Below, piece by piece: positions 31,325 to 37,519 of a stretch of DNA of 37,519 nucleotides. The stretch's first letter is position 1, and each line of letters begins with the position of its first letter. This DNA is from Ignavibacteria bacterium RIFCSPLOWO2_12_FULL_56_21 (GTDB lineage Bacteria; Bacteroidota; Ignavibacteria; UBA10030): assembly GCA_001802945.1 (NCBI GenBank), contig MHAK01000077.1, forward strand, positions 1-37,519. The letters are read 5' to 3'. A program made the position numbers and the translations under genes. Below the pieces are notes generated by a model that worked only from the letters and a program-made list of their open reading frames with translations, had not been told where the DNA came from and made no database searches.

Positions 31325-33693
31325 TCGAGTTCGACGACGGTTACACCAGTTCCACCTTCATTCCATTCGCCAAGGCGATAAGATACGACGTTTGGCGCAG
31401 TCTTCAGATATTCGGCGATACGTTTTCTCAATGCGCCGGTCCCCTTCCCATGGATAATGTCCAGTCGGTGGAGCCCTCCGACGACGGCATGTTCGATGGC
31501 ATGTTCGACGCTGGCAACCGCCTCATCGCCCAGCATGCCGCGCACGTCGATCTCCCTGCTTGCGGCTGGTAGCTCCATCATAGGGGCTGATGAGGGGGAC
31601 TGTCGAGGGGCGTCGGTCGCTTTGACAAGATCTTTGAGGCGCACTTTCATTCGCATCGTCCCTGCGACAATGGTCGCCGTTTCGCCGGTGATCTCTGTCA
31701 ATTCTGCCGCCTGGCCGCCACTTTTTAGCTTTACGCGGTCGCCGGGCATCAGGCGGACCTCCGCATCTTCAGACGGAGGGCCCATATCCTGGACGGCTTT
31801 GTCCACGAATGAAGTAAAGGAGTTCACTGTGGTCCGGGCCTCACGGATGCGGCCCTTGTCGCCTGCGCTTTCACGAACCTCTCGCACAGCATGTTCTAGC
31901 GTTCGCCTTCCTTCGTCGAGGAGCCTCCGCGCTTCCGCGAGAGCTTGTGCCCTGATGTCCTTCGCATTACGCTCGAGTTCGCGCATCCGTTGCTCGTATT
32001 CACGCATCAGAGATTGCGACCGTACCAAGTCACGTTCAAGGTGTGCGCGGTCTGTTCGGGCCTCCTGTCTCAGTTGCTCCAATTCAACGAGCAATGATTC
32101 GAGGCGCGTTTTCTCGGAGCCCATGGACTCACGAGCCTTGGCCAACACTTCTTTATCCAGTCCTATCCGTTCGGCGAGTGCGAGTGCAAAGCTGCTTCCG
32201 GGAACGCCGGCGCGGAAACAAAACGTTGGCTTTAGCGTGCGCTGGTCGAATTCCATCGACCCATTCTGAACCCCCGGGGCGCTGTGCGCGAAAACCTTCA
32301 GTGTGCCATGATGGGTTGTTGCAATTGTCAGGGCGTGTCGTTTTGTCAACTCATTCAGAACGGCCGCTGCGAGCGCTCCACCCTCCTCGGGGTCTGTGCC
32401 TGATCCGATTTCATCTACCAGCACGAGCGACGCCGCATCCGCATTCTGCAGTATCTCTCTGAGATGGACGAGATGCGAACTGAATGTGCTCAAGTCGTTT
32501 TCAAGGTCCTGGTCGTCGCCGATATCGACAAACATCGACGGGAAAGGAAATACCTCGGTCTCCGAACCGGCAGGGATGTGCAATCCAGCCATTGCGCACA
32601 GCGTGAGAAGTCCGACCGTTTTCAACGCAACTGTTTTTCCGCCGGCGTTCGGGCCCGTGATCACGAGCGTCCAGTGATCGCTCCCCAAGTCGAGGTCGAG
32701 TGGAACGACCTCGGATCGCGGGTGTCGGATCAGCAATACCGGGTGTCGTCCTTCCCGAATGCGAATTGTCGGAGTCCGTGCAATCGTTGGCGCCGTGCCG
32801 ATGATTTCAATGGAGAACCGCGCCTTTGCAAAGATCACATCAAGGGCCACCAACGACTGAAAGGCGACTTCCAGCGGAGAACGGATCTCGGCCACCTGGC
32901 GCGTCAATTCGGTCAGGATCCGTTGTATCTCGCGCTGTTCCTGGATTTGCAGCTCACGAAACCCATTATTCAGCTCGAGGGTTTCTGTGGGCTCAACATA
33001 CACGGTTGCTCCGCTAGCCGACGAAGAATGGATGAATCCCGCTACCCGTCCCTTGAACTCGGTCTTGACCGGTATGACTAGCCTACCGTCGCGAGTGGTT
33101 ATAATATCGTCTTGCGCAAATTCCTGCTCAGAAACTTTTCGAAGGATTGCGGCGAGCCTGCGCTGAAGAGCCTCGCGTGAAGCGACCATGTCATTCCGGA
33201 TCTGTCGAAGGTCACGGCTCGCAGAATCTTTGATCCCCCCTTCTTCATCGATGGCCTGAGCGATGTTGTATTCAACGACCTTGTCTGCGAACAGGCCGCT
33301 CACATACTGAGCGAGGACCGGATATCGTTCCGTCCGGCGGCGAAGAAAAACATTCATGTCCCGGGACGTGCGCAGTACGAGCCCGACATCCAGGAGTTCC
33401 TTTGGCGTGAGGGACTGATTGACGACCAGGGTCTTCTTTAGCGGGACGAGGATCGAACGGAAGGAAGACAACGGAATCGCATGCTCTTCGATGAGGATCT
33501 CTTTTGCAGCTGTGACCTCGTCGAGCGAGCGGGCAATGTCGGCGGCATGACTTGTCGGAAGGACTGAATTCACCGCCTCGCGGCCGGGCTCTGAGACCGC
33601 CGATTTCGCGACACGGTCCAGCACTTTTCCGAATTCGAGCTTTCGGATGGCCGCCGAGAAGTGGTGGTCCCTTGGATGGTGCTGTTCCGTCAA
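31321..33693 (-). CDS. mutS2: MutS2 (recombination-inhibiting MutS homologue / ribosome-rescue nuclease)
   Basis: A 790-residue protein. It lacks the mismatch-recognition domain of MutS and has the core lever/clamp, the ATPase (Walker A GPNAGGKT at 347-354; Walker B VLVDEIGSGTDPEEG), a KOW-like and coiled-coil region (about 520-640) and a C-terminal Smr endonuclease domain (IDVRGMLGDEAV ... IIHGKGTGALRK). MutS2 suppresses homologous recombination and, in Bacillus, acts on collided ribosomes. The start is a TTG at 33693 that overlaps the cvpA stop (TTGA). The link to cvpA is conserved in Bacillus (cvpA-polX-mutS2); here polX is elsewhere in the window. Downstream is the biotin carboxylase. Confidence 0.95.
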   Translation of the reverse strand: MTEQHHPRDHHFSAAIRKLEFGKVLDRVAKSAVSEPGREAVNSVLPTSHAADIARSLDEVTAAKEILIEEHAIPLSSFRSILVPLKKTLVVNQSLTPKELLDVGLVLRTSRDMNVFLRRRTERYPVLAQYVSGLFADKVVEYNIAQAIDEEGGIKDSASRDLRQIRNDMVASREALQRRLAAILRKVSEQEFAQDDIITTRDGRLVIPVKTEFKGRVAGFIHSSSASGATVYVEPTETLELNNGFRELQIQEQREIQRILTELTRQVAEIRSPLEVAFQSLVALDVIFAKARFSIEIIGTAPTIARTPTIRIREGRHPVLLIRHPRSEVVPLDLDLGSDHWTLVITGPNAGGKTVALKTVGLLTLCAMAGLHIPAGSETEVFPFPSMFVDIGDDQDLENDLSTFSSHLVHLREILQNADAASLVLVDEIGSGTDPEEGGALAAAVLNELTKRHALTIATTHHGTLKVFAHSAPGVQNGSMEFDQRTLKPTFCFRAGVPGSSFALALAERIGLDKEVLAKARESMGSEKTRLESLLVELEQLRQEARTDRAHLERDLVRSQSLMREYEQRMRELERNAKDIRAQALAEARRLLDEGRRTLEHAVREVRESAGDKGRIREARTTVNSFTSFVDKAVQDMGPPSEDAEVRLMPGDRVKLKSGGQAAELTEITGETATIVAGTMRMKVRLKDLVKATDAPRQSPSSAPMMELPAASREIDVRGMLGDEAVASVEHAIEHAVVGGLHRLDIIHGKGTGALRKRIAEYLKTAPNVVSYRLGEWNEGGTGVTVVELE

Positions 33694-34304
33694 CGTCGTT
33701 GCTGTGAGCGAAGAGAGTCGAGCATGCGAGATTGGCGATCGGAGCCGGGTGCCGGACGGCGGATCGCAGGTCGGCCAGTTCGCGGGTCGATCGCTGGTGC
33801 GTCAGGCGAGCTCATGTCCTTGAGCTGCTGGTAGGATTCCGGGCCGACATTCATGACGAGATCAAGAATCTGGGGAGCCACGTTGACAATTCCCTTGTAG
33901 ATGCGGGAATCCTTTTTGAAAGTTCTCGAAGGCCATCCGGACATGGCCATGATGAAGAGAAAACAGCTGAGAAAGACGATGCCGTGCAGCACGCCTAGTG
34001 CGGCTCCCGCAACGCGGTCAGTGAGCCCGCCGATCTTGTAGGCATCAGTTGCGAATCGATAGACCAACGCCTGCATCATGACGATCAAGAAGAAGACGGA
34101 CAGGAAACCCTGAAGCGGCGCGTCGGTCGGATCAACACCGGCGGATTCTATGAGCAGGTCGCCTGCCTCGCGCATCAAAACCTGCCCGAGCACAAGCGCC
34201 ACGATGGTCATGACGATAGAAACGGCCTTGCGCACAATGCCATCGCGGAACCCAATCACGCATGCTCCGATGAGCCAGAAGGCTAAAAGAATGTCAAGGA
34301 TCAC
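33690..34304 (-). CDS. cvpA: CvpA family membrane protein
   Basis: A 204-residue protein starting MILDILLAFWLIGACVIGFRDG, with four predicted membrane spans and the family's short polar loops (GFRDGIVRKAVSI, GGLTDRVAGAALGVLHG). CvpA proteins are involved in envelope functions and, in E. coli, colicin V production. The C-terminal 50 residues are Arg/Pro-rich and soluble. GTG 34304 overlaps the yqeY stop (GTGA), and its own stop overlaps the mutS2 TTG start. Confidence 0.85.
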   Translation of the reverse strand: MILDILLAFWLIGACVIGFRDGIVRKAVSIVMTIVALVLGQVLMREAGDLLIESAGVDPTDAPLQGFLSVFFLIVMMQALVYRFATDAYKIGGLTDRVAGAALGVLHGIVFLSCFLFIMAMSGWPSRTFKKDSRIYKGIVNVAPQILDLVMNVGPESYQQLKDMSSPDAPAIDPRTGRPAIRRPAPGSDRQSRMLDSLRSQQRR

Positions 34305-34753
34305 GAACGGCCTCCAAGTTTCCCCTTGACGATTTCCTGGACCACTCCCCCCTCGATCTTCCCTTTCAATTCTTTCATGGCTGCCGACATGACTTTCCCG
34401 AGATCCTTCATCGTAGTGGCGCTTGTCAGTTCGATGACGCCTATGACCACTTTTTCTGCATCGTCGCGCGACAACTGTTTCGGAAGATACGTCTGAATAA
34501 TGCTCAGTTCGGCACGTTCAGTCGATGCGAGATCTTCGCGCCCTGCCTTCTCGTACATCTCAATAGCTTCTTTCCGTTTCTTTGCGGCTGTGAGCAGAGC
34601 GGTTGTCTCGTCCTCCGGGGTAATCGCTCCAGAACCGCGTTTCGAAAGTTCTATCAGTGCGGCCCGGATGGAGCGCACAGTCATCAGCCGGACCTGATCG
34701 CCCGTCTTCATGGCAGCCTTCAGGTCTTCATTGATCTTGTCAGTGAGATTCAT
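34301..34753 (-). CDS. yqeY: GatB/YqeY domain protein
   Basis: A 150-residue YqeY-family protein (MNLTDKINEDLKAAMKTGDQ, RSIRAALIELSK, IQTYLPKQLS, DLGKVMSAAMKELKGKIEGG). The fold is the tail domain of the amidotransferase subunit GatB and is thought to bind tRNA; the cellular role is unclear. First gene of the yqeY-cvpA-mutS2-carboxylase chain. The 84-base upstream gap to the SDR gene contains two copies of TACGAATAA (34763-34771, 34809-34817) on the plus strand, a possible regulatory repeat. Confidence 0.9.
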   Translation of the reverse strand: MNLTDKINEDLKAAMKTGDQVRLMTVRSIRAALIELSKRGSGAITPEDETTALLTAAKKRKEAIEMYEKAGREDLASTERAELSIIQTYLPKQLSRDDAEKVVIGVIELTSATTMKDLGKVMSAAMKELKGKIEGGVVQEIVKGKLGGRS

Positions 34754-34837
34754 TGCAGAGTGTACGAATAAGTCGGGCGGTGGGATGTGACGAAAACCAA
34801 CATTAAAATACGAATAAACTGCCCCACTTTCACCGAA

Positions 34838-35527
34838 TCAGGTTAGAGGCACTTGAAGTATCGTTCCAGAAACGCCGCTACTCTCCGGACTGCAAAGGCG
34901 AACAATCATGTCAGCCAATGCTTCCGGGGTGGTCCATTTGGTAAAGTCCTCGCCGGGCATGTCTCGCCGGTTTGCTGGTGTATCAATAATACCCGGAGCA
35001 ATGGCGTTGATTGTGACGCCTGTCGTACGCTGCTCCCGCGCAGCAATCTCCGTGAGCATGATCACTCCCGACTTTGAGATGGCGTACGCCGCGCGTCCCG
35101 GCGGACGCTGCAAAGCGGTCATCGCGCTGATGTGAATGATCCTGCCGTATGACTTTCCAGCCATTTCCTGAAGCGCCCGACGGGTCAGAAGAAAGGCCGT
35201 CCTTAGGTTCAGCGTCATCATCGCGTCCCAATCGATCGTACTCAGAGATGCAATCGGACCGCCGGCGATGAAGCCCCCTATTGTGTTCACAAATATATCC
35301 ACCCCCCCGACACGTTCGTGAACTTGAGTAAACGTTTGGTCTACCGAACGTTCATCGGCCGCATCACATGGCACCCACTCTATTCCCGCCGGATTCGAAC
35401 TGGGAAGGTGTGACGGGACATGAGTGGCAAACACGTTCGCCCCTTCGGAAAGCAGGCGATTCGCGACGACCGATCCCAAGGCTCCGGCTCCTCCTGCGAC
35501 CAATGCAGTCTTTTGCGTCAATGTCAT
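34838..35527 (-). CDS. Short-chain dehydrogenase/reductase
   Basis: A 229-residue classical SDR. Nucleotide-binding GGAGALG (12-18), NTIGG (81-85; the usual NAG is NTIG), Asn108, catalytic Ser134 (HISAM), Tyr148 and Lys152 (YAISK) are present. PGIIDTPANRRDMPG follows the active site as in many SDRs. NAD(P)-dependent oxidoreductase; substrate unknown. ATG 35527 overlaps the stop of the ABC permease gene (ATGA), so the two are cotranslated. An upstream in-frame start would add 22 residues and overlap the permease gene without a signal of its own. Confidence 0.88.
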   Translation of the reverse strand: MTLTQKTALVAGGAGALGSVVANRLLSEGANVFATHVPSHLPSSNPAGIEWVPCDAADERSVDQTFTQVHERVGGVDIFVNTIGGFIAGGPIASLSTIDWDAMMTLNLRTAFLLTRRALQEMAGKSYGRIIHISAMTALQRPPGRAAYAISKSGVIMLTEIAAREQRTTGVTINAIAPGIIDTPANRRDMPGEDFTKWTTPEALADMIVRLCSPESSGVSGTILQVPLT

Positions 35528-37020
35528 GGCGAAAGTGTGAACATGAGTTGACTTTGGTTCCAACGCAACCGATCCGCATGAGACACAAGCCACTCTGCCA
35601 ACCGCGGTCGATCGCCAACAGGGAGGCGCGCCTGAATATGTGTGCGAATAACGGCCTCAGCGTCCTCTGAGAATACGGTCCCCTCTTTGATAATGTCCGC
35701 CAGCATCTTCAACCCTTCCACATTTCCCAGATGGACAGCAGTCTTGAGAAGCGATACCTTCATTTCCGGGTCTTCCTCGGTGGACGCTGCCGCAACGAGC
35801 TTGTCCGCATCTTCGGAACTCCCAAAACGAATGAAAGCGGAGATCACACTACGTTGAACGACATCTGATCGGTCTTTCAAAAGCGCGTCGATGCTCGAAA
35901 GACATTCCCGGTCCTCCAAACGTACGAGAATGTCGACGGCGGTCTTGCGAACCTCGGCATCCTGGTCGGCAAGGGCGGCGATCACCGCTGGTCGCCATTC
36001 GTCCCGTCGGTTCACAAGCTGACTCAGGTCGGACAACGCTCCGATGCGATTTGTGCTTACTGGACTTTCCAACATATGCAGCGCATGAACGAGAGGATCC
36101 TCCATCGGCTTCCGAAACAGCCATATGCCCCCGAAGAATACCGCCGCCACGAGAACGTAGAGGCCAAGGTTCCTCAGAGCGATGAGAGGCCCTTGCTGTG
36201 ACCGCAGGGAGCGGATGATGGCGCTTACGATGAGGAAACCGGCAAGGAGCACGACAACGAGAGGGCTCGTCGGCAAGCCCGTATCATACGACATCTTGAC
36301 GCCAAGAACGCTGACAAGTGCTCCTCCGACCCAGCCGATGACCAGTCGCGTTCCCAGTTTCTCCGACAACAGCATTGCGCCCACCGCCGGTATCACCAAG
36401 TAGCTGAATACAAGAAAAACACCGGCGATTGCCACTGAGCTTGTAATGACAAAGCCAAACGACATATAGAATAGAAAATCCCACACCCGCACATTCATGT
36501 CGTTCCCTTCTTCGATCGTGCCGAACGACAAAGGGAGGAATTTTTTCCGGAACAGAAAGTGAAAGAGACCTACGAGACCATAGATCGCGGCGGTTTTCAG
36601 GACGGTTGGACCCTGGACCCAAAGTAGTTCACCCTTGATGATGTGGTCGAGTTCCTGAGGTCCGAGTGCACTGCTCGACAGGACGAGAATCGTTGCGGCG
36701 AACGTCACCGCATAGACGATGCCGATGATCGCCTCATGCGGAACCCGTTCCCCCTTCATTTTTGTGATTGAGAAGACGAAGGCGCCGAATATCGTGAATG
36801 TCAAAGAATACAGATAGAGCGCGGTAGTATCCTTCCCTACTTCATAGCCCATGAGCACGCCAATGACGGTCCCCAATGCGGCAATCTGAGCAAGCGCCAA
36901 ATCGACGAAGATGACTTTTCGGGCGATCACATGTACGCCGAGATAGACGTGGATGCCCGTCAAGACTAAGCAGGCCGCAAGGGGCCACCACATTGTCGAT
37001 GGGAAAGAGAGAATGTCCAT
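35524..37020 (-). CDS. Metal ABC transporter permease (ABC-3 family) with C-terminal HEAT-like domain
   Basis: A 498-residue protein, far longer than the ~265-290 residues of ZnuB/MntB. Residues 1-~275 match the ABC-3 permease (LGVHVIARKVIFVDLALAQ, HEAIIGIVYAVTFAATIL, SFGFVITSSVAIAGVFLVFS, YLVIPAVGAMLLS) with about eight spans. One more span (about 285-302) leads to a soluble part, about 325-498, of HEAT-like helical repeats (VIAALADQDAEVRKTAVDIL, IDALLKDRSDVVQRSVISAF, VAAASTEEDPEMKVSLLKTA). The upstream gene encodes the binding protein; no ATPase lies within the window, so it may be beyond the right edge. Zinc, manganese or iron are likely substrates. The C-terminal fusion is unusual. Confidence 0.9.
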   Translation of the reverse strand: MDILSFPSTMWWPLAACLVLTGIHVYLGVHVIARKVIFVDLALAQIAALGTVIGVLMGYEVGKDTTALYLYSLTFTIFGAFVFSITKMKGERVPHEAIIGIVYAVTFAATILVLSSSALGPQELDHIIKGELLWVQGPTVLKTAAIYGLVGLFHFLFRKKFLPLSFGTIEEGNDMNVRVWDFLFYMSFGFVITSSVAIAGVFLVFSYLVIPAVGAMLLSEKLGTRLVIGWVGGALVSVLGVKMSYDTGLPTSPLVVVLLAGFLIVSAIIRSLRSQQGPLIALRNLGLYVLVAAVFFGGIWLFRKPMEDPLVHALHMLESPVSTNRIGALSDLSQLVNRRDEWRPAVIAALADQDAEVRKTAVDILVRLEDRECLSSIDALLKDRSDVVQRSVISAFIRFGSSEDADKLVAAASTEEDPEMKVSLLKTAVHLGNVEGLKMLADIIKEGTVFSEDAEAVIRTHIQARLPVGDRPRLAEWLVSHADRLRWNQSQLMFTLSP

Positions 37021-37519
37021 TTATCGGCCGGCCTGGAGTATGTTTTCGACGAGATAGGTGATGAGATGTTCGTATGTGTCGACTTCAGGCGAGGCGCCGA
37101 CATCGATATACGTCAACAGAACTCTTGCGTCCGATTTCGAAGCAACGTAATCTGCGGCTTCGCGGGAATAGAAATTGTCGTTGAGAATGACGCGGACCCC
37201 TGAGGACCTGGCGGCTTCCACAACCGCGTCCCGTCGTTGCGGGGGAGGTGGAATTCCGGGCTTGTCCTCCAGCTCTGCGATTACATTCAGCCCAAATCTT
37301 TCGCTGAAATACACATACGTCTTGTGGTACGTTATCACGGGCATTCCCTGCAATCGTTCGGCCTTGGCCAGCCAACCGCCCAACCTTCCGGTCAAATGCC
37401 GTGCCTGCAGCCAGGGAATGAGCTCATCGTTTCTGGTCTTGCGCGTCAGGATGTCTCCCGCCTTCGGTCCAACCGACTTGAGGAGGTCTTCCCCGAACAT
37501 CGCAGCATCAAGACGGTCG
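37021..37519 (-). CDS. Metal ABC transporter substrate-binding protein, C-terminal part (partial)
   Basis: The frame runs off the right edge (DRLDAA precedes the Met at 37500, which is internal). About 166 residues are visible. They match the C-terminal half of ZnuA/MntA-like solute-binding proteins: WLAKAERLQGMPVITYHKTY (His of the metal site), YFSERFGLNVIAELEDKPGI and the final VDTYEHLITYLVENI. These proteins bind Zn2+ or Mn2+ in the periplasm and deliver it to the permease. The stop (TAA) directly abuts the permease ATG with no spacer. Signal peptide and first half lie outside the window. Confidence 0.9.
   Translation of the reverse strand, partial: DRLDAAMFGEDLLKSVGPKAGDILTRKTRNDELIPWLQARHLTGRLGGWLAKAERLQGMPVITYHKTYVYFSERFGLNVIAELEDKPGIPPPPQRRDAVVEAARSSGVRVILNDNFYSREAADYVASKSDARVLLTYIDVGASPEVDTYEHLITYLVENILQAGR

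Noticed and set aside
1-37519. CRISPR arrays, integrases, transposases, toxin-antitoxin pairs or known defence genes
   Set aside because: None seen: no evenly spaced direct repeats and no such protein families among the supported genes.

Overview
This 37.5 kb window looks like ordinary chromosome from a free-living Gram-negative bacterium of mid-range GC. An OmpP1/FadL-type outer-membrane protein, several lipoproteins and a Tat substrate imply two membranes. The gene mix and several family variants (a DusB with a GCW active-site loop, an S23/IVP four-helix-bundle remnant, glycosylasparaginase, two-gene glycolate oxidase, split acyl-CoA carboxylase alpha subunit) fit the Bacteroidota/Chlorobiota/Ignavibacteria group best. 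That placement is inference; no rRNA or tRNA gene is present to anchor it. I see no prophage, insertion sequence, CRISPR array or defence island.

Layout. 1-4150: the 3' end of a ComM/YifB ATPase gene, a secreted protein with four tandem rhodanese folds, a two-helix membrane protein, a 5'-truncated DUF4386 gene and a small lipoprotein. 4262-10132 (+): NAD-type isocitrate dehydrogenase, an S23/IVP remnant flanked by inverted repeats, DusB, then a tight polX-unknown-nth cluster with a base-excision-repair flavour. 10168-11603: a zinc-ribbon membrane protein (-), an HD-domain protein (+) and a cysteine-rich lipoprotein (-). 11784-19935 (+): glcD, a rhomboid protease, glcF, a deoxyribosyltransferase-like protein, a Tat-exported glycosylasparaginase, a membrane-anchored metallophosphoesterase, a YgfZ-like protein and a LOG-family protein, many with overlapping ends. 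19942-20383: tmRNA (ssrA) with its own promoter and terminator. 20394-24189 (+): a PhoB/PhoR-like pair, dapF and a diacylglycerol-kinase-like lipid kinase.

24230-37519 is entirely on the minus strand. Read in the direction of transcription it runs: a metal ABC transporter (binding protein cut by the window edge, then a permease carrying a C-terminal HEAT-like domain) coupled to a short-chain dehydrogenase; then yqeY-cvpA-mutS2-biotin carboxylase-biotin carboxyl carrier, an overlapping chain; then an OmpP1/FadL porin coupled to an SGNH-hydrolase lipoprotein; then purL.

Most of the window is housekeeping. The best leads are the unknown protein locked between PolX and endonuclease III, the ABC permease-HEAT fusion, the rhomboid protease translationally sandwiched between GlcD and GlcF, the split carboxylase alpha subunit with a 34-base overlap, the IVP remnant inside inverted repeats, and the unusually short tmRNA tag. 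Stop/start overlaps of the ATGA, GTGA and TTGA type recur throughout and suggest heavy use of termination-reinitiation.
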